Notes under the pieces: generated by a model
What the model was told of the DNA's origin: nothing
What the model saw: only the letters and a program-made list of their open reading frames with translations
Database searches by the model: none
Assembly (NCBI GenBank): GCA_965651365.1
Contig: CBFGSA010000020.1
Span: 1 to 29,525, forward strand
Direction of reading: 5' to 3'
DNA from: DASSBG01 sp965651365
GTDB taxonomy: Bacteria > Pseudomonadota > Gammaproteobacteria > Xanthomonadales > Rhodanobacteraceae
Length of the DNA: 29,525 bases
Shown here: piece after piece, positions 14,880 through 22,261 of the stretch
How the letters are laid out: the number at the start of each line of letters is the position of its first letter
How positions within the stretch are numbered: position 1 is the stretch's first letter
Position numbers and translations under genes: made by a program

Positions 14880-15704
14880 TTGAACAGCGAAGCGACATCC
14901 GCAAAGCGCAACAAGCCGGTACGCATCACCGGCCTGGCCGCGATGAAGGCCGAAGGCCGCAAGATCGTGATGCTGACGTCCTACGATGCCAGTTTCGCGG
15001 CGCTGGCTGACGCTGCCGGTGTCGATGTGGTGCTGGTCGGAGACTCGCTGGGCAACGTGGTCCAGGGCCATTCCAGCACACTGCCGGTCACGGTTGACGA
15101 CATGGTCTACCACACCCGCGCCGTGGCGCGCGGGCTTGATCGCAGCCTGCTGCTGGCGGATCTGCCCTTCATGGCCGACCGCTCGCCCCGACATGCGCTG
15201 GATGCTGCCGCACGTCTGATGGGCGAGGGCGGGGCAGCCATGGTCAAGCTGGAGGGCGCCGGTCCGATATGCGAGGTGATTGCCGCGCTCGCTGCCCGGC
15301 GCCTCCCGGTGTGTGCGCATCTGGGCTTGACTCCGCAAGCTGTGCATGCGCTGGGTGGCTATCGCGTACAGGGCCGTGAGCAGCATGCTGCCGAGCGCCT
15401 GCTGGACGAGGCCCGTCAGGTGGCCGATGCGGGCGCCGACATGCTGGTGCTGGAGTGCGTGCCGGCGCAGCTTGGTGCGCGCATCACCCGGGAACTGCCC
15501 ATTCCGGTGATCGGCATTGGTGCCGGCGCGGCATGTGACGGCCAGGTACTGGTGATCTACGATCTGCTGGGCATCAGCGCCGGCCCGCACCCGCGTTTCG
15601 TCAAGAATTTCCTGACTGGCCGCGACAGCGTGCTCTCTGCGATCAATGCCTATGTCGAGGCTGTTCGCAGCGGCGAGTTTCCGGCACCCGAGCACGGCTG
15701 GTGA
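14880..15704 (+). CDS. panB: 3-methyl-2-oxobutanoate hydroxymethyltransferase PanB
   Basis: PanB transfers a hydroxymethyl group from methylenetetrahydrofolate to alpha-ketoisovalerate, giving ketopantoate, the first step of pantothenate synthesis. The 274-residue TIM barrel shows KIVMLTSYDASFAALAD, then VLVGDSLGNVVQGH with a metal-binding Asp. Further on are VKLEGAG, VCAHLGLTPQ, and PVIGIGAGAACDGQVLV with KFVKNFL-like RFVKNFLTG. The folate dependence links it to folK next door. TTG 14880 (TTG AAC AGC GAA) is the best start. The open frame extends back to 14811 inside folK, and the next ATG (14943) would cut into the conserved N-terminus. Its TGA overlaps the panC ATG. Confidence 0.92.
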   Translation: MNSEATSAKRNKPVRITGLAAMKAEGRKIVMLTSYDASFAALADAAGVDVVLVGDSLGNVVQGHSSTLPVTVDDMVYHTRAVARGLDRSLLLADLPFMADRSPRHALDAAARLMGEGGAAMVKLEGAGPICEVIAALAARRLPVCAHLGLTPQAVHALGGYRVQGREQHAAERLLDEARQVADAGADMLVLECVPAQLGARITRELPIPVIGIGAGAACDGQVLVIYDLLGISAGPHPRFVKNFLTGRDSVLSAINAYVEAVRSGEFPAPEHGW

Positions 15705-16552
15705 TGCACACCGAGCAACACCCCGACGCGGTGCGCGAGCGTGTCGCCGTCTGGCGTCAGCAGGGCGATACAGTGGCCTTCGTGCCGACCATGGGCAACC
15801 TGCATGCCGGTCATTTCTCGCTGTTGCGGCGGGCGCGCGAGCATTGCGATCATGTGCTTGCCAGCGTGTTCGTCAACCCGACCCAGTTCGGCCCCGATGA
15901 AGATTTCAAGCGCTACCCGCGTACCCTGGACGCCGATCGCGAGGGCCTGGCCGCGCATGGCTGCGAGCTGCTGTTTGCGCCCGCAGCCGAAACGCTGTAT
16001 CCCTGCGGCGTCGACGCCAGTGTCACGGTGCATGTGCCGCAATTGACCGAGGTGCTGGAGGGCGCGCATCGCCCCGGGCATTTCGACGGCGTGACCACCG
16101 TGGTCAGCAAGCTGCTGGCCATCGTGCAACCCGATGCCGCGGTGTTCGGGCGCAAGGACTATCAGCAATGGCGCGTGATCGAGCGCATGGCCGAGGATCT
16201 GTGTCTGCCTGTGGAAATTCTTGCCGCACCCATTGTGCGCGATGCCGACGGCCTGGCGCTGAGCTCGCGCAACCAGTACCTGGATGCCGCTCAACGCGCC
16301 ATCGCGCCCAGGCTGCATCAGGCGCTGGAACGGGTGCGGAGCCTGATCGGGCAAGGTCATGGCCGGGAGGCGGCCGAAGGACAGGTCACCCGAGAACTTC
16401 AAGCGGCCGACTTTGCGGTGGACTACGTGGCCGTGCGCAAGGCGGCCGACCTGACGCTGCCTGCAGCAGACCAGCGCGATGGTCTCGTGGTGCTGGCCGC
16501 CGCGCGCCTGGGCAGTGTGCGCCTGATCGACAATGTCGAAATCGGGGCTTGA
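15704..16552 (+). CDS. panC: Pantothenate synthetase PanC
   Basis: PanC joins pantoate and beta-alanine, consuming ATP to AMP, to make pantothenate in the cytosol. The 282-residue protein has the nucleotidyltransferase signature FVPTMGNLHAGHFSLL, with the HIGH-like HAGH at 34-37. SVFVNPTQFGPDEDF, FGRKDYQQW and the KMSKS-equivalent LSSRNQYL complete the active-site pattern. ATG 15704 shares its A with the panB stop (TGATG), so translation is coupled; the GTG at 15701 is less likely. panD follows after 66 bases and may have its own promoter. Confidence 0.94.
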   Translation: MHTEQHPDAVRERVAVWRQQGDTVAFVPTMGNLHAGHFSLLRRAREHCDHVLASVFVNPTQFGPDEDFKRYPRTLDADREGLAAHGCELLFAPAAETLYPCGVDASVTVHVPQLTEVLEGAHRPGHFDGVTTVVSKLLAIVQPDAAVFGRKDYQQWRVIERMAEDLCLPVEILAAPIVRDADGLALSSRNQYLDAAQRAIAPRLHQALERVRSLIGQGHGREAAEGQVTRELQAADFAVDYVAVRKAADLTLPAADQRDGLVVLAAARLGSVRLIDNVEIGA

Positions 16553-16582
16553 TGCACTGCAACAAGGACGACCGCAAGCCGC

Positions 16583-16588
16583 TATAAT
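16583..16588 (+). promoter_or_regulatory. Candidate -10 box (TATAAT) for panD
   Basis: A perfect TATAAT lies 30 bases before the panD ATG, in the panC-panD gap. No clear -35 is present at 16-18 bases. Confidence 0.45.
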
Positions 16589-16618
16589 GCAGGCCGCTCC
16601 CGCAGCAACACTGATCCC

Positions 16619-16999
16619 ATGCATCTCAACATGCTCAAAGCCAAGATTCATCGCGCCACGGTGACGCATGCCGAGCTCAACTACGAGGGCTCGATTGCCA
16701 TCGACGGCAGCTTGCTGGATGCCTCCGGCATTCGTGACTACGAGCAGATCCACGCCTGGAACATTTCCAGCGGACAGCGGTTCGTCACCTACGCCCTGCG
16801 CGCCGAGGAAGGCTCTGGAATCGTCTCGGTCAACGGCAGCGCCGCGCGCAGCGTGCAGGTTGGTGACCTCATCATCATTGCCGCCTTCGTGCACCTGGAT
16901 CAGGCCGAACTGGCTGGCTACCAGCCCACCTGCGTCTACGTCGATGTCGGCAACGCCATCACGCACACCAATCGGTCGATTCCCAAGCAGCTTGCCTGA
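16619..16999 (+). CDS. panD: Aspartate 1-decarboxylase PanD
   Basis: PanD decarboxylates aspartate to beta-alanine, the second PanC substrate. It is made as a proenzyme cut between Gly24 and Ser25 to create the pyruvoyl cofactor. NYEGSIAID places this Gly-Ser at exactly 24-25. Lys9, Thr57 and Tyr58 (RFVTYALRAEEG) match the catalytic and processing residues of the E. coli protein, and IVSVNGSAA is conserved. Length (126 residues) is normal. ATG 16619 was chosen because it gives the canonical numbering. Together with panB and panC this completes the pantothenate branch, except for ketopantoate reductase (panE), which is not in the window. Many organisms with this PanD type also need a PanM/PanZ maturation factor, which is not seen here. 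Confidence 0.95.
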   Translation: MHLNMLKAKIHRATVTHAELNYEGSIAIDGSLLDASGIRDYEQIHAWNISSGQRFVTYALRAEEGSGIVSVNGSAARSVQVGDLIIIAAFVHLDQAELAGYQPTCVYVDVGNAITHTNRSIPKQLA

Positions 17000-17043
17000 T
17001 TGCCTCGGGCGCAATCGTGCCGCAAGGCTGGACTGACCCCACC

Positions 17044-18033
17044 ATGAACGCCATGAATCCATCGCCCTGGCAATTGAGCGTGGCCCCGATGATGGACTGG
17101 ACGGATGTGCATTGCCGCCAGTTTCACCGCCTGCTGTCGCCGCACGCGCGCCTGTACACCGAAATGCTGACGGCGGCTGCGGTGGTGCACGGCGATCGCC
17201 CGCATCTGCTGGGTTTTGATGCTGCACAGCATCCGCTGGCGCTGCAGCTTGGTGGCAGTGATCCGGTCGAGCTGGCCGAGGCTGCGCGCATTGCCGAGGG
17301 CTTTGGCTATGACGAGATCAACCTCAACGTCGGTTGCCCGTCGGATCGCGTGCAGTCGGGCCGCTTTGGCGCCTGCCTCATGCTGGAGCCTGAACGCGTG
17401 GCCGATTGCGTGCAAGCCATGCAGCGCGTGGTGCAGATCCCCGTCACGGTCAAGTGCCGCCTCGGGGTCGATGAGCAGTGCGAAGCCCAGGCGCTGGAAG
17501 ACCTGGTGCGGCCCTTGCTGGAAGTCGGCACCGGGGTGCTCACCGTACATGCCCGCAAGGCCTGGCTCAAGGGCCTGTCGCCGAAGGAAAACCGCAATGT
17601 GCCGCCGCTCAACTACGAGCGCGTGTACCGGCTCAAGCGCGACTATCCGCAGCTTGCCGTGATCATCAATGGTGGCATCGACAGCGTGGCTGCGGTACGC
17701 AGCCATCTGGCCCATGTCGACGGCGTGATGCTGGGCCGGGCGGCCTACCACCAGCCGTGGCTGCTGGCCGAACTGGAGGCTGAACTGTACGGCACGGCCT
17801 TGCCCGAACGCGATGCGGTGTTGCAGCGCATGCGGTCCTGGATCGAATCGCAACGCGAAAAGGGCGTGCCGCTGAAGCATATCGTGCGGCACATGCTGGG
17901 CATCTACCATGCCCAGCCCGGTGGGCGCCGTTTTCGCCGCTGTCTGGCCGAGGGCGCACACAAGCCCGATGCCGGCTGGGCATTGCTGGAGCAGGCCATC
18001 GCGGCAACACGCGGTTCAGCACAGGTTGTCTAA
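17044..18033 (+). CDS. dusA: tRNA-dihydrouridine synthase DusA
   Basis: DusA is a flavoprotein that reduces uridine to dihydrouridine in the tRNA D-loop (positions 20/20a in E. coli). The 329-residue protein has a TIM barrel starting LSVAPMMDWTDVHCR. Catalytic Cys98 lies in INLNVGCPSDRVQSGRFGA, a form typical of DusA rather than DusB or DusC. VHARKAWLKGLSPKENR and VIINGGIDS bind FMN and substrate. The C-terminal helical domain (RMRSWIESQ, HMLGIYHAQPGGRRFRR) is complete. ATG 17044 was preferred to GTG 17017, which adds nine residues without family support. It follows panD by 44 bases and may be read from the same transcript. Confidence 0.93.
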   Translation: MNAMNPSPWQLSVAPMMDWTDVHCRQFHRLLSPHARLYTEMLTAAAVVHGDRPHLLGFDAAQHPLALQLGGSDPVELAEAARIAEGFGYDEINLNVGCPSDRVQSGRFGACLMLEPERVADCVQAMQRVVQIPVTVKCRLGVDEQCEAQALEDLVRPLLEVGTGVLTVHARKAWLKGLSPKENRNVPPLNYERVYRLKRDYPQLAVIINGGIDSVAAVRSHLAHVDGVMLGRAAYHQPWLLAELEAELYGTALPERDAVLQRMRSWIESQREKGVPLKHIVRHMLGIYHAQPGGRRFRRCLAEGAHKPDAGWALLEQAIAATRGSAQVV

Positions 18034-18062
18034 TCTGCCAGTTGCTCGGTTACCATACCGGC

Positions 18063-18344
18063 ATGTTGATTCACGGTTTTGCCAGCCTGATCGTGGCTTT
18101 GGGCCTGACGGCTTCGCCCCCCGAACACAAGCACCTGACGCTGGATCAGGCGGTGCAGAAGGTGCAGCAGAAGACGCACGGCCGCGTGTTGTCGGCCGAT
18201 CGGGTGCGCAGTGGTCATGCCAGCAAGTACCGCATCAAGACCCTGATGAACGACGGTCGGGTGCGCGTGATTGAAGTCGACTCGAATCCGGACAAGAAAA
18301 TGCGTAAGCTGCCGGAGCAGCCATCCACCAAGGAGAAACATTGA
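18063..18344 (+). CDS. Exported PepSY-domain protein upstream of the PhoPQ-like pair
   Basis: The 93-residue protein begins with a hydrophobic segment (MLIHGFASLIVALGLTAS), probably a signal peptide. A single PepSY-like domain follows (about 25-75: HLTLDQAVQKVQQKTHGRV and KYRIKTLMNDGRVRVIEVD), then a lysine-rich tail. PepSY domains are usually periplasmic and are thought to modulate proteases or sensor proteins. The TGA overlaps the response-regulator ATG (TGATG), tying it to the two-component pair, so it may act on the kinase's periplasmic domain; this is inference. ATG 18063 begins the signal sequence; an in-frame TTG at 18042 was rejected. Confidence 0.78.
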   Translation: MLIHGFASLIVALGLTASPPEHKHLTLDQAVQKVQQKTHGRVLSADRVRSGHASKYRIKTLMNDGRVRVIEVDSNPDKKMRKLPEQPSTKEKH

Positions 18345-19036
18345 TGCGAATCCTGCTGGTTGAAGACGAAGCCCCTTTGCGTGAAACACTGGCCGCCCGC
18401 CTCAAGCGCGACGGCTTCGCGGTGGATGCAGCCAGTGATGGCGAAGAAGGCCTGTACCTGGGTCGCGAGGTGCCGTTTGATCTGGCCATCATCGATCTGG
18501 GTCTGCCCAAGATGTCGGGCATGGATTTGGTACGCACCTTGCGCGAGGAGGGCTTCAGCTACCCGTTGCTGATCCTGACCGCGCGTTCGAGCTGGCAGGA
18601 CAAGGTCGAGGGCCTCAAACATGGCGCCGACGACTATCTGGTCAAGCCCTTCCACGTCGAGGAGCTGCTGGCACGCATCAATGCGCTGGTGCGCCGGGCC
18701 AGTGGCTGGTCGCGGCCGGTCCTCAAGTGCGGGCCGATCCATCTCGATACCACGGCGCAGACCGTCAGCGTCAATTCCAAGCCCGTGGATCTCACCAGCT
18801 ACGAATACAAGGTGCTGGAGTTTCTGATGATGCACGCCGGCGAGCTGGTCTCGAAGGCCGACCTGACCGAGCACATCTACCAGCAGGATTTCGATCGCGA
18901 CTCCAATGTGCTGGAAGTATTCATCGGCCGCCTGCGCCGCAAGCTGGACCCGGATGGCGAACTCAAGCCGATCGAAACCGTGCGCGGGCGTGGCTACCGC
19001 TTCGCCATTCCCCGTGAAGACATCGAAGAAGACTGA
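18344..19036 (+). CDS. OmpR/PhoP-family response regulator
   Basis: The 230-residue regulator has a receiver domain (1-120) with acidic pocket residues in VEDE, phospho-acceptor Asp51 in IIDLGLPKMSG, switch Thr79 in ILTARSS and Lys101 in DDYLVKPFH. The OmpR winged-helix output domain spans about 125-225 (DLTSYEYKVLEFLMMHAGEL, LEVFIGRLRRKLDP, ETVRGRGYRFAIP). The sequence and the kinase type next door make it PhoP-like, a sensor system for divalent cations and cationic peptides in enterics. ATG 18344 has AAGGAG eight bases upstream, inside the PepSY gene; TTG 18341 is the weaker choice. The kinase gene overlaps its 3' end. Confidence 0.92.
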   Translation: MRILLVEDEAPLRETLAARLKRDGFAVDAASDGEEGLYLGREVPFDLAIIDLGLPKMSGMDLVRTLREEGFSYPLLILTARSSWQDKVEGLKHGADDYLVKPFHVEELLARINALVRRASGWSRPVLKCGPIHLDTTAQTVSVNSKPVDLTSYEYKVLEFLMMHAGELVSKADLTEHIYQQDFDRDSNVLEVFIGRLRRKLDPDGELKPIETVRGRGYRFAIPREDIEED

Positions 19037-20414
19037 CGCAGGCGCACGCCGCCAAGCCTGGTCGCTGGGGGCGCGATCGACCGTTGCCACCGGACTGATC
19101 CTGCTGGTGTTTCTCGGCAGCACCGGCTTTGCGCTGGACCATGCCTATACGGAAAGCGCGGTCAGCGCGCTGCGCGGGCGGCTGCAAAGCTACATCTACG
19201 CCTACATGGCACGCTTTGACGTCAGCCGTTTCGGCAAGCTGATTCCGCCGGACAGCCTGCCCGACCCCGAATTTGCGCGGCCCGGCTCGGGTCTGTTCGC
19301 GACCGTGACCGGTCCGCAACAGCAATGGTCCTCGCCTTCGACGATGTACATGCTGCCCGAACTGTCCGCCTCGCTGGAGCCGTCGCAGGAGAGCTTTCAT
19401 GGCCCCGTGGACACGCCCTATGGGCGGCTTTTTGTGCTCAGTCAGGGCGTGGCCTGGGTCCTGCCGAACGGTCGAGAACTGTCGCTGACCTTCCATGTAG
19501 CCGAAGACGAATTGCGCTATCGGGGCCAGCTCGATGTGTTTCGCCGCACCCTGTTTTACTGGCTGGCCGGCATCGGGCTGGGACTGCTGCTGTTCCAGTT
19601 CATGCTGCTGCGCTGGAGCCTGGCCCCGCTGCGACGCATGTCGCGCAATCTGCAGCAGATCGAGAGTGGTGATCGTGAGCAACTTGGATACGACTATCCC
19701 GCCGAGGTCGCGCCGCTGGCCAGCGGACTGGATCGGTTTATCGACGCCGAGCGCGAGCGCATTGCCCGCTACCGGAAAATTCTGGCGGATCTGGCTCACA
19801 GCCTGAAAACACCCCTCTCGGTGCTTCGTTCACGCCTGGAGTCGGGCGATATCGATGCCCCGGTGCGCAACGACCTGATGCACCAGGTCGGACGCATGGA
19901 CGAAATCGTGGCTTACCAGTTGTCGCGCGCCGCCACCACCGGCCACAAAACCTACTCCGCGCCGGTTCCCATCGAGGCCGAGGCAGAAGATCTGGTACGC
20001 AGCCTGGAAAAGGTCTATGCGGCCAAGAACGTGCTGTGCGAGTTCGAGATAGACGACAAGGCCTGCTTCTACGGCGAGCGCGGCGATTTGCTGGAGCTGC
20101 TGGGCAATTTGCTGGAGAACGCCTTCAAGTGGGCCGGTCACCGCGTGCTGCTGCGTGCGACCGTGCTGAAAGCGCCGGGCCATCGGCGCCGTGGTCTGGA
20201 GCTGGCGGTCGAAGACGATGGCCCGGGCATTTCGCCGAATCAGGTGGAAAAAGTGCTGCAACGCGGCGTGCGCGGCGACGAACGGGTCCAGGGTCACGGT
20301 ATCGGTCTGTCGATCGTGCAGGACATCGTGCACGCCTATCATGCCGACCTGGAAGTGGGCCCGTCCGAGGAGCTTGGCGGTGCCAGTTTCCTGGTGCGCA
20401 TCATGCCCGATTGA
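19014..20414 (+). CDS. PhoQ-like sensor histidine kinase
   Basis: The 466-residue membrane kinase has a first transmembrane helix at about 24-43 (VATGLILLVFLGSTGFAL). A periplasmic sensor region spans about 45-178. The second helix is at about 180-200 (FYWLAGIGLGLLLFQFMLLRW), followed by a HAMP-like linker, an H-box with His262 (LADLAHSLKTPLSVLRSRLE) and a catalytic domain. The N-box is GNLLENAFKWA (Asn369), G1 is DDGPGIS and G2 is GHGIGLSIVQD. RERIARYRKILADLAHSLKTP is characteristic of PhoQ. GTG 19014 gives a short cytoplasmic N-terminus (MKTSKKTDAGARRQAW) and overlaps the regulator by 23 bases. No Shine-Dalgarno is visible, so the start is uncertain. The ligand cannot be told from sequence; I see no dense acidic patch like that of enteric PhoQ. 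Confidence 0.88.
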   Translation: MKTSKKTDAGARRQAWSLGARSTVATGLILLVFLGSTGFALDHAYTESAVSALRGRLQSYIYAYMARFDVSRFGKLIPPDSLPDPEFARPGSGLFATVTGPQQQWSSPSTMYMLPELSASLEPSQESFHGPVDTPYGRLFVLSQGVAWVLPNGRELSLTFHVAEDELRYRGQLDVFRRTLFYWLAGIGLGLLLFQFMLLRWSLAPLRRMSRNLQQIESGDREQLGYDYPAEVAPLASGLDRFIDAERERIARYRKILADLAHSLKTPLSVLRSRLESGDIDAPVRNDLMHQVGRMDEIVAYQLSRAATTGHKTYSAPVPIEAEAEDLVRSLEKVYAAKNVLCEFEIDDKACFYGERGDLLELLGNLLENAFKWAGHRVLLRATVLKAPGHRRRGLELAVEDDGPGISPNQVEKVLQRGVRGDERVQGHGIGLSIVQDIVHAYHADLEVGPSEELGGASFLVRIMPD

Positions 20415-20467
20415 ACTTCTGCGCCTGCTTGGCTAATGTGGCGCATTGTCATCCGGAATGCCATGCC

Positions 20468-20893
20468 ATGCGTCTGCTTGTTCTATCTGCCCTGTTGCTG
20501 GTTGCCGCTGCCGCGCATGCCGGCACGGTCGCAAATGGCTGCGGTCCACAAGATGGCGTGGCCAGTGCCGATCGGCTGGCCAACACCCTGCGCTGGACCA
20601 CGGCCAGCGAGCAGGACAATTTCGGTTATGACGTGTTCCGCGGCCCGGCCGAAAAAGGCCCGTTCAAGAAACTGACGGCCAAACCGATTCTGGGTCACGG
20701 CACCACCGACGAGACCAGCCATTACAGCTACCGGGATGCCGATATTGATCCGTGCAAGTCGTATTGGTACTACGTCGAGTCCATTTCCACCCAGGGCGAG
20801 CGCGAGCGCTTCACGCCGATCTTTCGGGCCAAGCCGAAACGCCAGGCCGGTGCGCCCGCGTCGGCCGCCAGCGCCGAAAAGCCGGGCGAGTAA
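20468..20893 (+). CDS. Small secreted protein with a fibronectin type III-like fold
   Basis: The 141-residue precursor has a clear signal peptide (MRLLVLSALLLVAAAAHA, cleavage near 18). The mature part carries one FN3-like beta domain (about 30-120): LANTLRWTTASEQDNFGYDV, FRGPAEKGPF, and CKSYWYYVESISTQGERERF. Two cysteines (25 and 96) could form a disulfide. The tail is Ala/Ser/Lys-rich. The frame is open far upstream inside the kinase, but ATG 20468 starts the signal peptide just after the kinase stop. It lies between the PhoPQ-like pair and two glycosyltransferases; GTG of the next gene is three bases after its stop, suggesting co-transcription. The function is unknown. Confidence 0.75.
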   Translation: MRLLVLSALLLVAAAAHAGTVANGCGPQDGVASADRLANTLRWTTASEQDNFGYDVFRGPAEKGPFKKLTAKPILGHGTTDETSHYSYRDADIDPCKSYWYYVESISTQGERERFTPIFRAKPKRQAGAPASAASAEKPGE

Positions 20894-20896
20894 GCG

Positions 20897-22261
20897 GTGA
20901 ACGCAGCGCGCTTGCGCTGGCTCGTACACGGGCTCGGCGCCTGCGCCGCGCTGGGTGTACAAGCGCTGTTGTGGTCGGCCAGCTATGCCTTCGGGCCTCG
21001 GCAGCCGGTTGGTGACGAAAACCGCTACCTGCACGAAGCGATGTCTGTCTGGCACGGCCATCCGCCGCCGACCGATTTCATCTGGCCACCGCTGCAAAAG
21101 TGGTTTCTGGCGCCGCTGGTCGGGCCGCTGGACGGCCGGCTGTGGCTGGCCCAGATCGTGCAGACGCTGTTGCTGGTGGCCTGCGCGCTGCTGCTGCGCC
21201 AGATCTGGCGGCATTTGGACCCGCGGCCGCTGGCCGCCGACATCGCGGCCTGGCTGATGCTGGCCAGCCCGGCGCTGATGGCCTTCGGCTTCTACCTGTG
21301 GCCCGAGCCCCTGCATCTGTTTCTGTTGCTGTCAGCGTTGTACCTGCTGATCTGCCATCGGGAATCTCCTGTAGCAGCGATTGGCGCAGGTGCTGCCGTG
21401 GCCCTGGCCCTGCTAAGCAAGAGCCTGCTGTCCGGCTTCTGGCCGGTTCTGATCGTGCTGCTGCTGCGCTGGCCGTTGCGCCAGACACGGTGGCGGCCGG
21501 TTGCGGCCTTCGTGGTTGCGGTGCTGGTCATCACCGGGCCGTCCCTGTGGCGCGGCTGGCAGGCCACCGGCAAGCCGCTGATTGCCGACAGCTCGACCTA
21601 CAACCTCTACGTCGGCATCAACGACACGTGGCGCAGCGACTACATCCGGGATCGCGGCGGCGAGTACATGCGCCAGTACCTGGATACCGGCGCGACCCCA
21701 CGCGCGCGCAATGCCGCTTTCGCCCGGCGGGTCGAGGCACGGATTGCGCAGCAGGGCCTTGTGGCAACTGCCGTGCAACGCCTGCAGGTGCAGTATTTCC
21801 GCCTGTTCAATGCCAAGCGAACCGTGCTGTCGCAACTGCCCGGCCCGGCTTGTGCGGGCTATCTGGGAGCGTACATCGTGCCCGGACACTGGGCGGAAGC
21901 CGTCCAGTTTCTGACCCGGGCGCAGTACCTTCTGCTGCTGGTGCTGGCAGCCTTCGGCATTGCACTGTGGCGGCGCGGCAGTGCTCCGGTTTGGGTCATT
22001 GTGCTGTTTTTCGGCTACCAGCTTGCGCTGTTTTCCGGCCTGCACGTCAAGGCCCGCTTCCTGCTGCCGATGCTGCCGTTTTTGTCCGGCTTTGCGGCCA
22101 GCGCGCTGGTATCCTTGATTGCGCCGACCATGGCCGGTGCCCCTTCGCCACTATCGGCTGCGCGCTGGCGCCTGGTTGCTGGAGCATTGCTTGCGTGTCT
22201 GCTGCTGTTTCTGGCCTGTGCGGGGCCGTGGCTCGACGCATCCTGCAAGGTGGTGGCATGA
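20897..22261 (+). CDS. Polytopic GT-C glycosyltransferase (GT39/ArnT/PMT-like)
   Basis: The 454-residue protein has roughly ten hydrophobic helices and a GT-C architecture. The first loop carries Asp40-Glu41 in PVGDENRYLHEAM, the acidic motif expected of polyprenyl-phosphate-sugar-dependent enzymes, followed by FIWPPLQKWF. A soluble periplasmic stretch (about 230-310, STYNLYVGINDTWRSDYIRD) precedes the last helices. Such enzymes move a sugar from a lipid-linked donor to protein, lipid A or a polysaccharide; the acceptor is not readable here. Start GTG 20897 follows the FN3 gene by three bases, and its stop overlaps the next glycosyltransferase (ATGA). The PhoPQ-like genes upstream recall ArnT regulation in enterics, but the protein is not convincingly ArnT. 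Confidence 0.8.
   Translation: MNAARLRWLVHGLGACAALGVQALLWSASYAFGPRQPVGDENRYLHEAMSVWHGHPPPTDFIWPPLQKWFLAPLVGPLDGRLWLAQIVQTLLLVACALLLRQIWRHLDPRPLAADIAAWLMLASPALMAFGFYLWPEPLHLFLLLSALYLLICHRESPVAAIGAGAAVALALLSKSLLSGFWPVLIVLLLRWPLRQTRWRPVAAFVVAVLVITGPSLWRGWQATGKPLIADSSTYNLYVGINDTWRSDYIRDRGGEYMRQYLDTGATPRARNAAFARRVEARIAQQGLVATAVQRLQVQYFRLFNAKRTVLSQLPGPACAGYLGAYIVPGHWAEAVQFLTRAQYLLLLVLAAFGIALWRRGSAPVWVIVLFFGYQLALFSGLHVKARFLLPMLPFLSGFAASALVSLIAPTMAGAPSPLSAARWRLVAGALLACLLLFLACAGPWLDASCKVVA

Noticed and set aside
15650..17227. A 525-codon minus-strand open frame across panC, panD and dusA
   Set aside because: It runs antisense to well-supported genes, and its product is low-complexity with no family resemblance.
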